Assembly: GCF_009451885.1 (NCBI RefSeq)
Contig: NZ_WIAO01000020.1
Location: 43,779 to 107,778, forward strand
DNA: 64,000 bases
From: Glycomyces albidus
Lineage (GTDB): Bacteria; Actinomycetota; Actinomycetes; Mycobacteriales; Micromonosporaceae
Reading direction: 5' to 3'
The notes below the pieces were generated by a model. The model searched no databases and had not been told where the DNA came from. It saw only the letters and a list, made by a program, of their open reading frames with translations. Shown one piece after another: positions 51,289-60,443 of this stretch. The position numbers were made by a program, and so were the translations under genes. Each line of letters begins with the position of its first letter. Positions within the stretch are counted from its first letter, which is position 1.

Positions 51289-53109
51289 TCATCGTCGCAG
51301 CCTTGCGCGCACCGTTGCCTGGAGCGACGCCATTTCAGTGACGCGGAATACCAGGCAGGCGGCGAGATACACGCCGAGGAGGGCGATGCCGAGGACGATC
51401 GCCGCGCCGAGCTGCCCGAGCTTCGAACCGGACACGTCCGGCCAGACGGTCCAGCCGCCGTACGCCGCCGCGCCCGCGATGAGTGCGGCCGCACCGGTGC
51501 GGACCAGGCCGGACGCGGTCTTGCGCATCCCGAGGAGCCCGACCCGCTTGCGCAGCAGGCTCATCGAGAGCAGGAGGCTCACGAGGTAGGAGACGCCGTT
51601 GGCGGCGAGGAGACCGACGACGACCCACTCGAGGGGCAGGAACGCGAACGCCAGGAGGTACCCGCCGATGCGGATGGCGATCACCGGCAGGTTGAACAGG
51701 CCGACGGTCTTCGTGTCGGTCTGGGCGTAGAACGCGTAGATCTGGAGCTGGCTGATGGAGAACGGCATGAGGACGACGCCGACCATGAGCAGCGCCTGCC
51801 CGGTGGCGACGGCCATGGTGTGGTCGTACGCGCCCCATTGGAAGATCGCGAGCGCGATCGGCTCGTGCAGGGCGATGAACGCGGCGGCGATCGGCACCAG
51901 CAGGAACGACGCGAGGCGGATGCCGCTGGAGAGGTGGTCGGTGAGCTCGCTCCAGCGGCGGTCGTCGGCGGCGCGGGTCATGCGCGGCATGAGCGCGGTG
52001 ATGACGGAGACGGCGACGATGCCGTGCGCCATCATCATCATGAGGTAGGCGTTGTTGTAGACGGTGGTGCCGGGCACGAACGCGCCGTCCCCGCGGGCGG
52101 CCGCGGCGTTCGCGACCTTGATCACGGCCATGACGGCGACCTGGTTGGCGGCCACGAAGAGCAGCGTCCAGCCGGCCATGCGGCGGATGTCGCGCAGGGG
52201 CAGGCGGCGGAAGTCGAAGCGCAGCCGCCATTTGAACCCGGCCTTGCGCAGCGCGGGCGCGAGGCACAGCACCTGGATGAGGACGCCGGCGGTGGTGCCG
52301 CCGCCGAGCAGGACGACCATGCCGTTCGTCACCTGGTCGGCGTCGGCGAAGAGTTCGCCGGCGGCGTTCGGGGCGGCGTCGCGGGTGTACACGAAGTAGA
52401 AGACGGCGCCGACGGTGATGACGACGAGGTTGTTGATGATCGGCACCCACATGGGGGCGCCGAAGTGCTCGCGGGAGTTGAGGACGCCGGAGAGGATCGC
52501 GAACAGCCCGTAGAGGAGCAGCGCCGGGAGCATGAGGTAGGAGAACTCGGTGACGAGCGCGTGCTGGGAGGGCTCGGCCATGGCGCCGGCGATGAGCGGG
52601 GCGCAGAGGGTGACGACGAGCGCGGCGGCGCCGAGGACGAGGGCCGCGAGGGTGAGGAGGCGCTGCGCGAAGGCGTCGCCGCCGTCGGGGTCGTTCTTGT
52701 GGGCCTTGACGAACAGGGGCATGATGATGCTCGCGAACACGCCGCCGAGGACGAGCTCGTAGATCATCTGCGGGAAGTACTGGGCGGTGGTGTACGAGTT
52801 GCCGAGGAGTCCGGCGCCGACGGCCGCGGAGATGACGACGGTGCGCCCGAAGCCGGTGATGCGCGAGACGAGGGACCCGGCGCCCATGAGGAGGCTGGAG
52901 CGGACCACGTTCTTGCCCTGCGGGGCCTGGGGGGCGTCAGGGGGTGCGGGCGCGGCCGGCGGGAGCGGGCCCGCGGGGGTGTAGCCGTTGCCGGTGAGGG
53001 GGCCGTCCGGCCGGGAGAACCGGGGGTTCTGGTGGGGGTGCCGGCCCAGGGCGGGGCCAGACGGCGAGTACTCCGGGCCCGGTCCCGGTCTCGCGCTAGG
53101 TTCGGCCAT
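51289..53109 (-). CDS. murJ: lipid II flippase MurJ
   Basis: A 606-residue MOP-superfamily flippase with about 14 helices. After a Pro-rich N-terminus of about 65 residues come RSSLLMGAGSLVSRITGFGRTVVIS, GLLGNSYTTAQYFPQMIYELVLGGVFASIIMPLFV (with conserved charged groove residues) and SGVLNSREHFGAPMWVPIINN. It carries lipid II across the membrane for peptidoglycan. The pseudokinase gene follows, so regulation through a pair of proteins is likely. Start ATG 53109; the divergent pcnA begins 30 bp away. Confidence 0.94.
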   Translation of the reverse strand: MAEPSARPGPGPEYSPSGPALGRHPHQNPRFSRPDGPLTGNGYTPAGPLPPAAPAPPDAPQAPQGKNVVRSSLLMGAGSLVSRITGFGRTVVISAAVGAGLLGNSYTTAQYFPQMIYELVLGGVFASIIMPLFVKAHKNDPDGGDAFAQRLLTLAALVLGAAALVVTLCAPLIAGAMAEPSQHALVTEFSYLMLPALLLYGLFAILSGVLNSREHFGAPMWVPIINNLVVITVGAVFYFVYTRDAAPNAAGELFADADQVTNGMVVLLGGGTTAGVLIQVLCLAPALRKAGFKWRLRFDFRRLPLRDIRRMAGWTLLFVAANQVAVMAVIKVANAAAARGDGAFVPGTTVYNNAYLMMMMAHGIVAVSVITALMPRMTRAADDRRWSELTDHLSSGIRLASFLLVPIAAAFIALHEPIALAIFQWGAYDHTMAVATGQALLMVGVVLMPFSISQLQIYAFYAQTDTKTVGLFNLPVIAIRIGGYLLAFAFLPLEWVVVGLLAANGVSYLVSLLLSMSLLRKRVGLLGMRKTASGLVRTGAAALIAGAAAYGGWTVWPDVSGSKLGQLGAAIVLGIALLGVYLAACLVFRVTEMASLQATVRARLRR

Positions 53110-53139
53110 TCTCGCACTCTCCGCTAAGCTTGCCCGGCG
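53110..53139. promoter_or_regulatory. 30-bp divergent promoter between murJ and pcnA
   Basis: Only 30 bp separate the two start codons. TAAGCT (53125-53130) lies nine bases before the pcnA ATG. The near-palindromic TAAGCTTG could serve as a -10 for both directions, and the pcnA transcript would be leaderless. Confidence 0.5.
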
Positions 53140-54573
53140 ATGTCTGACAACAGTAGCGGTAAGGAAATCACGGTCCCGCCGATCGCCGACGAACTGGGTC
53201 GGGTGTTCGAGCGGGAGGGCCACGAGCTGCACCTGGTCGGCGGCCCGGTCCGCGACGCGGTGCTGCGCCGGCGCGTGAGCGACCTCGACTTCACCACCGA
53301 CGCCCGCCCGGAGGCGACCGAGGCGATCCTGCGCCGGCACTGCTCGACGGTGTGGACCACGGGCGCCGACTTCGGGACCGTCGGGGGCATGTTCCGCGGC
53401 GAGCAGGTCGAGGTGACGACCTTCCGCGCCGATGCCTACGACCGCGTCAGCCGCAATCCGATCGTCCGCTACGGCGACCGGCTCGAGGACGACCTGGAGC
53501 GCCGCGACTTCACCGTGAACGCGATGGCCGTGTCGCTGCCGGGCCACGAGTTCGCCGACCCGTTCGGCGGGATCGCGGACCTCGCGCGCCGCACCATCCG
53601 CACGCCCGCGTCCCCGGAGTCGTCGTTCGCCGACGACCCGCTGCGGATGCTGCGGGCCGCGCGCTTCGCCGCGCAGCTCGGTTTCGACGTCGACCCGCTC
53701 ACGCTGGAGGCGATGCGGGACATGGCGTCCGAGCTGTCGCGGATCACCGCCGAGCGGATCCGCGACGAGTTCGTGAAGCTCATGCTCGCGCCCGACCCGG
53801 TGGTGGGGCTGCGGATCCTGGTCGACACGGGCCTGGCCGGCCAGTTCCTGCCGGAGCTGCCGGCGCTGCGCATGGAGATCGACGAGCACGCCCAGCACAA
53901 GGACGTGTACGAGCATTCGCTCCAGGTGCTGCGCAACGCGATCGCGCTCGAGTCGGACGGCCCGGACCTGCTGCTGCGGCTCGCGGCGCTGCTGCACGAC
54001 ATCGGCAAGCCCGAGACCAAGGACGTCGCCCCCGGCGGCGGCGTCACCTTCCACCACCACGACGTGGCGGGGGCGCGCCTGGCGCGCCGCCGCATGCGCG
54101 AGCTGCGGTTCCCGAAGGCCGATGTGCAGGCGGTGTCGCTGCTGATCTCGCTGCACCTGCGCTTCTACGGGTACGACGACGGCGCCGAGGGCGGCTGGAC
54201 CGATTCGGCGGTCCGCCGGTACGTGACCGACGCGGGCGACCAGCTCGACCGGCTCCACGTCCTGGTCCGCTCCGACTGCACGACCCGCAACCGCCGCAAG
54301 GCCGAGCGGCTGCGCCGCGACTACGACGCGTTCGAGGAGCGGATCGCGCGGATCCGCGCCGAGGAGGACCTGCGGGCGGTCCGCCCCGACCTCGACGGCA
54401 ACGCGATCATGGAGCTGCTGGGCCTCGAGCCCGGCCCCGAGGTGGGCCGGGCCTGGGCGCACCTCAAGGAGCTGCGGCTGGAGCGGGGTCCGCTGCCTCG
54501 CGAGGAAGCGGAGGCCGAGCTCCTGGCTTGGGCCGCGGCGGAAGGGATCGCACCGCGTCCAGACGCGGGATGA
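53140..54573 (+). CDS. pcnA: CCA tRNA nucleotidyltransferase
   Basis: A 477-residue class II enzyme (PcnA/Cca) that adds or repairs the tRNA 3' CCA. The head domain has LVGGPVRDAVLRRRVSDLDFTTDA with the catalytic Asp pair, TTGADFGTVGGMFRGEQVEVTTFR and RRDFTVNAMA, the neck has DDPLRMLRAARFAAQLGF and the C-terminal HD domain is HLHHDIGKPETK-type (LLHDIGKPETKD, HHHDVAGA). It is the mycobacterial pcnA counterpart in position. The last 110 bp overlap the GT87 gene on the opposite strand. Confidence 0.96.
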   Translation: MSDNSSGKEITVPPIADELGRVFEREGHELHLVGGPVRDAVLRRRVSDLDFTTDARPEATEAILRRHCSTVWTTGADFGTVGGMFRGEQVEVTTFRADAYDRVSRNPIVRYGDRLEDDLERRDFTVNAMAVSLPGHEFADPFGGIADLARRTIRTPASPESSFADDPLRMLRAARFAAQLGFDVDPLTLEAMRDMASELSRITAERIRDEFVKLMLAPDPVVGLRILVDTGLAGQFLPELPALRMEIDEHAQHKDVYEHSLQVLRNAIALESDGPDLLLRLAALLHDIGKPETKDVAPGGGVTFHHHDVAGARLARRRMRELRFPKADVQAVSLLISLHLRFYGYDDGAEGGWTDSAVRRYVTDAGDQLDRLHVLVRSDCTTRNRRKAERLRRDYDAFEERIARIRAEEDLRAVRPDLDGNAIMELLGLEPGPEVGRAWAHLKELRLERGPLPREEAEAELLAWAAAEGIAPRPDAG

Positions 54574-56023
54574 GGACCTCCTGCACCACGAGGGCGCACA
54601 TGATCGCCACGGTGACCCACCGCGACGCGGCGGCGGCGAGGAACAGGCCCTCGGGGATGCCGCGGCCGTCCTCGGCGGAGACCTGCAGCATCTTGCCGTA
54701 GAACGAGAAGAAGTAGAACAGCTCGGCGGCCTGCCACACCAGGAAGAAGCCCCACTTGGGGCGGGCGAGGACGGCGAGCGGGATCAGCCACAGCACGTAC
54801 TGCTGCGACCAGACCTTCCCGAACAGCAGGAACGTGGCGACCACGAGGAAGCACAGCTGCGCCAGCCGCGGCACGACGTCCTCGTTGGACGGCGCCTTGA
54901 TGCCGAAGGCGCCGCCGGCGGTGCGCCGCTGCGCGAAGTACCCGAGCGCGGCGATTCCCAGGCAGGACAGGGCGAAGCACACGAGGTACAGGTCGTTGAC
55001 GAACTCGGAGTCCCACAGCGACTCCCAGCCGGTGATGCCGCGGAGCACGTACCAGCCGGTCCCCCAGTCGACGGGCCGCTCGGAGTTGAGTTCGAAGAAC
55101 CGCATCCACGAGTCGGGCCACAGGTACGCGACGGGCCCGTTGACGACCGCCCACACGATCGCGGCGGTCGCGGTCGCCTGGAGCGCGGGCAGGAGCCGCT
55201 TCTGGCGCAGCGCGAGGACCAGCAGCGGGCCGATGAACAGGAGCGCGTAGAACTTCGCGGCCACGGCGAGCCCGAGGAACAGCCCGGCCATGACCGGTCG
55301 GCTCCGCTGCCAGTACAGGAAGAACGGCATCGACAGGGCGACGGCGAACAGGTCCCAGTTGACGGTGGCGGTGACGAGCACGACCGGCGCGGCCGCGAGC
55401 ATCATCGCGTCCCACGGCCGCGAGGGCCGGGAGTACAGGAGCGCCGGGTCGGGGTCGGGCCCGGGCAGGTCGGTGCGGCGGTTGTCCTCGCGGATCCGGT
55501 GCAGCACCGCGATGGCGAGCGCGCCGCAGATGAACAGCACGATCGCGTTGAGGTGCCAGAAGATCGGGCCGCCGTCGGTGCCGGCGACCGCGCCGAGCCG
55601 GTACGCGATCTGCCCGAGGACGCCCATGAACCATCCGGTCAGTACCGGGTATTCGACCGGGTGGTCACGGTAGGGGACGGCGCCCTCGTTGAGCTTCTCG
55701 GCGCCCCACAGCGCGCGGATGTCGGTGTAGCAGGCGCTGGTGTACTGCTGCCAGTCCACCCAGCCGCCCGCCGAGCACGGGTACTTCTGGAGCCAGTTGA
55801 CGGCGAACGCGATCAGTCCGGTGAGGAGGATGACGCGGATCGGGATCCAGAACCGGCGGCGGGGCGGGTCGACCGCGTGGCCGCCGAACGGCCCGCCGAT
55901 GAAGCTCGACGCGATCCGGGCGACGCGGTCGGTGAGGGTGGGCGCGGCCGGGGGGTGGCCGACGGGTCGCTCGCGCTCGGCGGGGGGCGGCGAGGCGATC
56001 GGTTCAGATGAAGACGGCGGCAT
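54464..56023 (-). CDS. GT87 family membrane glycosyltransferase (DUF2029)
   Basis: A 519-residue polytopic protein with about 12 helices. PYRDHPVEYPVLTGWFM and DLFAVALSMPFF hold the acidic motifs of polyprenyl-phosphomannose-dependent transferases. SQQYVLWLIPLAVLARP is near the C-terminus. GT87 enzymes add alpha-mannose to lipoglycans outside the membrane. The counterpart next to ponA1 in mycobacteria is Rv0051. The acceptor is unknown. It overlaps the 3' end of pcnA on the other strand by 110 bp and lies 69 bp downstream of ponA, so it may belong to the same transcript. Confidence 0.85.
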   Translation of the reverse strand: MPPSSSEPIASPPPAERERPVGHPPAAPTLTDRVARIASSFIGGPFGGHAVDPPRRRFWIPIRVILLTGLIAFAVNWLQKYPCSAGGWVDWQQYTSACYTDIRALWGAEKLNEGAVPYRDHPVEYPVLTGWFMGVLGQIAYRLGAVAGTDGGPIFWHLNAIVLFICGALAIAVLHRIREDNRRTDLPGPDPDPALLYSRPSRPWDAMMLAAAPVVLVTATVNWDLFAVALSMPFFLYWQRSRPVMAGLFLGLAVAAKFYALLFIGPLLVLALRQKRLLPALQATATAAIVWAVVNGPVAYLWPDSWMRFFELNSERPVDWGTGWYVLRGITGWESLWDSEFVNDLYLVCFALSCLGIAALGYFAQRRTAGGAFGIKAPSNEDVVPRLAQLCFLVVATFLLFGKVWSQQYVLWLIPLAVLARPKWGFFLVWQAAELFYFFSFYGKMLQVSAEDGRGIPEGLFLAAAASRWVTVAIMCALVVQEVLIPRLDAVRSLPPRPKPGARPPLPREAADPAPAAAP

Positions 56024-56092
56024 GGGCCCTATTGTGGCCCATGCCGCCGCGGCTCCGATACGGGCCGAGGAGTGCGGCTCCCCGGCCCGTGA

Positions 56093-59000
56093 TCAGTTGT
56101 CGTCCTGGTTGTTGCCTCCGGGGCTCTCCGAGGACTCCTCGGACGGCTCGGCCGAGGTCTCGTCGTCGCACGATGGCGGGTCCCACGGCATGCCGGTGCA
56201 CTCCTCGTCGGTGGACTCCTCACCGGTGGGCTCCTGCGAGGTCTCCTCGCCGCCTTCGTCCTCGTCCTCGCCGGGCTGGCAGGTCTCGCCGTCCCAGGTG
56301 CCGCCGTCCGCTTCGCAGTCCTCCTGGGCCTGCTCGTCGACCTGGCCGGCGCAGAGCGGGTCCTCGGGCTTCGCGGCGCAGAACGCGCCGCCCTCGAGCG
56401 GGCCGCCGGCGTCCTCGATGTCCCAGGTGCTCGCGCTGCCCTTGTTGGCCTTGCCCTCCCACTCGATCTCCTCGTCCCAGCGCTCGTCGCCCTCCTTGGC
56501 GTCGAGGATGCGGTTCATCGCGTCGAACCAGACCGGGTAGGCGGTGTTGGAGCCGAACACGCCGTCCTTGTTCCCGTCGGGGCCGGCGATCGGATCGGAC
56601 TCGGAGGTGGCGTTGCCGACCCAGGCCGCGATGGAGAGCTGCGGGATCGCGCCGACGTACCAGGCGTGGGCGTTCCAGCCGGTCTCGCAGTCCTCGCAGG
56701 TGGCCTCCCACGTCCCGGTCTTGCCGAAGTAGTCGCGGGAGAGCTGGTCGACCTCGGACTCGCCGCCGATCTCCGAACCGACCCACTGGAGGTCGCGGGC
56801 GGTCTCGACGTCGATGACCTGCTTGGATTCGAGTTCCTCGACGGGCTCGACCACGTTGCCCTCGTTGTCGCGGACCTCCTTGACGAAGTGGGTCGGCCAG
56901 TGCTCGCCGTCGTTGGCGATGGTGGCGTACATGGAGGCCATGTCCGCGACGCTCGTCGGGTACTGGCCGAACGCGAGGTGGTGGTAGAACGGGTCGGTGG
57001 TGCTCCGGCCGCCGATCTCGCACGCGTCGGCCTCCCCGTCGGTGTCGGCGAGGAAGACGCCGTCGAGGTTGACGACGGGGTTGCAGTTGTCGTCGAGCAG
57101 CAGCGGCGTCTCGAGGGCGATGTTGCCGAACTCGTCGGTCACCCAGTTGCCTTCGCCGTCGAGGGCCTGCCCGTACTGCGTGTAGGTGCCGTTGTCGTGG
57201 AACTTGTAGCCCACGACGACGTCGTGCGCCTTGTCGTCGTCGTCGTACACCTGCCGGGTCTGGGTCATCATGTCCAGACCCATGGCGTCGGCGTAGCTGA
57301 GGATCGCGTCCGAGCCGTACTTCTGCGAGATCGCGTACATCGGCGTGTTCTTCGACTGGCGGAGCGAGTCCGTCAGCGTCAGCTCGATCTTCGACTCCTG
57401 GCCGCCGTTGCGGAGGGTGCAGTTCGGGTACTCGCCGCCGCCGATGCAGGTCTCGGTGTCGTCGTTCTTGAGCGTGTCGAACGGGCGCGGCGAGCTCGCG
57501 TTGAACCACGAGTCGATGGAGTCGCCGTTCTCGATGGCGGTCGCGGCGGTGATCAGCTTGAACGTCGAGGACGGCGGGTGCGGGGACTCGTCGCCGGCCT
57601 TGTCGACGCCGAAGCCGTTGTCGCCGCCGTACCAGCCGAGGACCTCGCCCGTGTCGGGGTCGATGGCGACCATGGCCGTGGTCATGTAGTCCTCGTACTC
57701 GGCGAGGGTCGCCTCCTCGTTGGTGTCCTCGAAGTAGACGTACCCCTCGTCGTTCTTGTCGAGCGCGGCCTCGTCGCGGTTGGTGACGATCTCGTCGTTC
57801 TCGTTGAGCATGTTGCCGTCGGCGTCCGTCTTGACGGCGAGCTGGCCGCGCGAGCCGGTGGTCTTGAGGGCCGCCTGGATCTGCGAGTCGATGGTGAGCT
57901 CGACCGTGTAGCCGCCGCCGGTGTTGTCCTCGGTGTTGCCCTTGAGCATGTCCTTGGTGATGCCGTACCGGGTGAGGAGCTCGTCGAAGACGTAGCCGTC
58001 GCGCTCGTTGACGATGAAGCCGTAGTCGGTGTTGCCGCCCCACGAGCCGGAGGCGTTGAACGTGTCGATCGGCGTCGGGTACTCGTACCCGTCGCGCTCG
58101 GACTGGGTGAGCGCGCCGGTCTCGACCATGGCGTTCATGGTGAAGTTCCAGCGCCCGACCGACGCCTCCTCGTTGTACTCGTCCTCGTAGTAGGGGTCGT
58201 AGTAGCCGTTGGGCGACTTGACCTGCATGACGATGAACGCGGCCTGGTCGTAGTCGAGGTCGGCGAGCGGCACGTTGAAGTAGTTCTTCGCGGCCGCCTC
58301 GATGCCGTAGGCGCCCCGGCCGAAGTAGGCCATGTTCAGGTAGGCGCCGATGATCTCTTCCTTGGAGTACTCCGACTCCATCTTGATCGCCAGGGCGGCC
58401 TCGCGGGCCTTGCGGTCGTACGAGATGTCCTCGCGGGCGTCCATGTACATGCCGGCGTACTGCTGCGTGATCGTCGAGGCGCCCTGCGTCTCGCCGCCGG
58501 TGAGGTTGTTGACGAGGGCGCCCATGGTGCGGATGTAGTCGACGCCGCCGTGGTCCCAGAACTTGCGGTCCTCGAGGGCGACGAGTGCGTCCTTGACGGT
58601 GTCGGGCATCTCCTCGGGGTCGGCCTGGAGGCGCAGGGTGTCGCCGAACGCGCCGACCTGGACGCCGTCGGCGGACAGGAACGCGGAGGACTCGCCCTGC
58701 CGGAAGACGTCCTTGATCGGCGGTGTGTTCTGGAAGAAGTAGGTGGCGATGACGGTGACGCTCGCCACGAAGATGATGCCCATCGCGATGAGGGCCGCGA
58801 GCATCTTGCGGCCCAGGCGCTTGCGCTTCTTCTTGGGGCCTTCGGCGTCGTCCTTGCCCAGCGGCCCGTTGCCGGCGCGCCGGCGGCCGCCGACGCCGGC
58901 GCGGCCGGTGCGCTCGTCGGCGTCGTTGAGGTTGATGGGCCGGGCGGAGCCGACCGAGGCGGATCCCACGGAAGCGGAACCCACGGAGGCGGACCCGACC

Positions 59001-59395
59001 GAGGCGCGGCCGGCGCCGCCGCCGACCGACGCGGAGCCGACCGAGGCGCGTCCGGAACCCGAGCCGCCGACCGAGGCGGACCCGGTGGGCCGGGCGCCGC
59101 CGACGGACGCGGACCCGCGGCCGACCGGGGCCTGGCCCGCGGGAGGCGTGCCGTACTGCGGCCGGGCGCCGCCGACGGAGGCCGAACCGCGGCCGCCCCC
59201 CTGCGGCTGCGATCCCGATCCCGGTTGCTGCGGACCCGGACGCCGGCCCTGCTGCGCTCCGCCGCCCCACCCGTAATCGGGCTCGCGCGAGCCGCCGCCG
59301 GAGGCGCTCCCGTAGGCGCGTCCCTGCCCGGAGGCCCGACCCTGCGGCCGCCCCTCTTCGGGCGGCGGGTCGGGGCGGTAACCGTAGTCGCTCAT
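56093..59395 (-). CDS. ponA: class A penicillin-binding protein (bifunctional PBP1)
   Basis: An 1100-residue peptidoglycan synthase. A cytoplasmic tail of about 195 residues with SASVG repeats precedes the signal-anchor (about 198-221). The GT51 transglycosylase has the catalytic Glu in ALEDRKFWDHGG (about 274), GASTITQQYAGM and NAYYNGAYF-like YLNMAYFGRGAYGIEAA. The transpeptidase has SxxK (STFK, Ser610), SKN in LRQSKNTPMY and KTG in YFGKTGTWEA. An acidic C-terminus of about 100 residues has paired Cys. It makes glycan strands and crosslinks; the DUF-like tail may bind partner proteins. Confidence 0.96.
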   Translation of the reverse strand: MSDYGYRPDPPPEEGRPQGRASGQGRAYGSASGGGSREPDYGWGGGAQQGRRPGPQQPGSGSQPQGGGRGSASVGGARPQYGTPPAGQAPVGRGSASVGGARPTGSASVGGSGSGRASVGSASVGGGAGRASVGSASVGSASVGSASVGSARPINLNDADERTGRAGVGGRRRAGNGPLGKDDAEGPKKKRKRLGRKMLAALIAMGIIFVASVTVIATYFFQNTPPIKDVFRQGESSAFLSADGVQVGAFGDTLRLQADPEEMPDTVKDALVALEDRKFWDHGGVDYIRTMGALVNNLTGGETQGASTITQQYAGMYMDAREDISYDRKAREAALAIKMESEYSKEEIIGAYLNMAYFGRGAYGIEAAAKNYFNVPLADLDYDQAAFIVMQVKSPNGYYDPYYEDEYNEEASVGRWNFTMNAMVETGALTQSERDGYEYPTPIDTFNASGSWGGNTDYGFIVNERDGYVFDELLTRYGITKDMLKGNTEDNTGGGYTVELTIDSQIQAALKTTGSRGQLAVKTDADGNMLNENDEIVTNRDEAALDKNDEGYVYFEDTNEEATLAEYEDYMTTAMVAIDPDTGEVLGWYGGDNGFGVDKAGDESPHPPSSTFKLITAATAIENGDSIDSWFNASSPRPFDTLKNDDTETCIGGGEYPNCTLRNGGQESKIELTLTDSLRQSKNTPMYAISQKYGSDAILSYADAMGLDMMTQTRQVYDDDDKAHDVVVGYKFHDNGTYTQYGQALDGEGNWVTDEFGNIALETPLLLDDNCNPVVNLDGVFLADTDGEADACEIGGRSTTDPFYHHLAFGQYPTSVADMASMYATIANDGEHWPTHFVKEVRDNEGNVVEPVEELESKQVIDVETARDLQWVGSEIGGESEVDQLSRDYFGKTGTWEATCEDCETGWNAHAWYVGAIPQLSIAAWVGNATSESDPIAGPDGNKDGVFGSNTAYPVWFDAMNRILDAKEGDERWDEEIEWEGKANKGSASTWDIEDAGGPLEGGAFCAAKPEDPLCAGQVDEQAQEDCEADGGTWDGETCQPGEDEDEGGEETSQEPTGEESTDEECTGMPWDPPSCDDETSAEPSEESSESPGGNNQDDN
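58948..59195 (-). repeat. SASVG repeats in the PonA cytoplasmic tail
   Basis: Nine or more copies of a GSASVG-type pentad/hexad between residues about 68 and 148, coded by near-identical 15-18 bp units. The last four are almost perfect tandem copies. Confidence 0.85.
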
Positions 59396-59638
59396 GCTCA
59401 ACCATCCACGTGCTGTGTGTAAACCCCAGCCGGGGCTTGCCGGTCGGCCCGGTGCGCCCGGCGTCCCGAGGGGATCGCGCCCGGCGGACCGGCGTTCGCA
59501 AAGGTCTACTTCCGGCATGGGGGGTGGCCGGTCGCCTCGCAGTTTCGCACACCGAATCTGAGAGGACTCTGCTAGATCGCATCGTGCGCCCGAGCCTATC
59601 GGATCGATGGGCCTCTGAACAGGGATCGGACCTGTACC
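59396..59638. other. ponA-padR intergenic, remaining part
   Basis: About 240 bp with the ponA promoter region. No gene or repeat is seen. Confidence 0.5.
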
Positions 59639-59667
59639 TTGACGTGATTTGCGACTGCCGCTATGGT
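59639..59667 (+). promoter_or_regulatory. promoter of padR-ino1
   Basis: TTGACG (59639-59644), 17-bp spacer and TATGGT (59662-59667), a near-consensus promoter. Expected start at about 59674, the first base of the operator. Confidence 0.75.
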
Positions 59668-59673
59668 TAGCGT

Positions 59674-59694
59674 GATGTATCGGCCCGATACATC
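59674..59694. promoter_or_regulatory. PadR operator (perfect inverted repeat)
   Basis: GATGTATCGG-C-CCGATACATC, a perfect 10-bp inverted repeat that begins at the predicted transcription start. PadR regulators bind ATGT-ACAT type sites, so autoregulation of padR and hence ino1 is likely. Confidence 0.8.
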
Positions 59695-59729
59695 GAGCTG
59701 TTAGATCGCCGTGTGGAAGGAGGGACGAG

Positions 59730-60443
59730 GTGCTGGAGCTGGCCATCCTGGGGCTCTTGCACGAATCCCCGATGCACGGCTACGAGCTGCGCAAACGCCT
59801 CCTGGCCCTGCTCGGGGCCATCCGGGCCGCGTTCAGCTACGGATCCCTGTACCCGACCCTCAAGCGGATGCGCCAGCGCGGGCTCATCGTCGAGGAGACC
59901 CCCGTCGGCGACGCGGACCCCAAAGGCGCCGCCGCCCGCGGCACCGTGGAGAAACCGCTGCTCAGCGGCCGCAGGGCCCGAAAGGTCTACCGGCTCACAC
60001 CCGAAGGCAAGGAGCACTTCGCGCAGCTCATGGCCGACGCCGGCCCCGAGACCGCGGACGAGGCCCTGTTCGGGGTCCACTTCGCCTTCTTCTCCCGCAC
60101 CGACCCGGCCACGCGCCTGCGGATCCTCGAGGCGCGCCGCCGCCGCGTCGAGGAGCGCCGGGAGCGCATCCGCGAGGCGCTCGCCCGCACCGCCGAGCGG
60201 CTCGACGCCTACGGGCTCGAGCTGCAGCGCCACGGCCTGGAGACCGCCGAGCGCGAAGTGCGGTGGCTCAACGAGCTCATCGCCACCGAGGAGGGGCGCC
60301 GCCCCGGGCGGCACGACGACTTCGGCGATCCCGTCGCCGGACCGGGAGGGCTCAGCGCGCTCCCGGAACAGGGAACACCCGATCCGGCTGCGAGTGCCGG
60401 AGACCCAAATAAACAAGACAAAGGAGGCATGCGCGATGGGTAA
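59730..60443 (+). CDS. PadR family transcriptional regulator
   Basis: A 237-residue regulator. The N-terminal winged helix reads [23 protein letters not shown] and [18 protein letters not shown], followed by [17 protein letters not shown], the family signature. A coiled region with [14 protein letters not shown] and [14 protein letters not shown] is the dimerising C-terminal part. GTG 59730 has AAGGAGGG upstream. It overlaps the start of ino1 by eight bases, the same pairing as Rv0047c-ino1 in mycobacteria. It most likely controls inositol synthesis through the palindrome upstream. Confidence 0.9.
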   Translation: MLELAILGLLHESPMHGYELRKRLLALLGAIRAAFSYGSLYPTLKRMRQRGLIVEETPVGDADPKGAAARGTVEKPLLSGRRARKVYRLTPEGKEHFAQLMADAGPETADEALFGVHFAFFSRTDPATRLRILEARRRRVEERRERIREALARTAERLDAYGLELQRHGLETAEREVRWLNELIATEEGRRPGRHDDFGDPVAGPGGLSALPEQGTPDPAASAGDPNKQDKGGMRDG

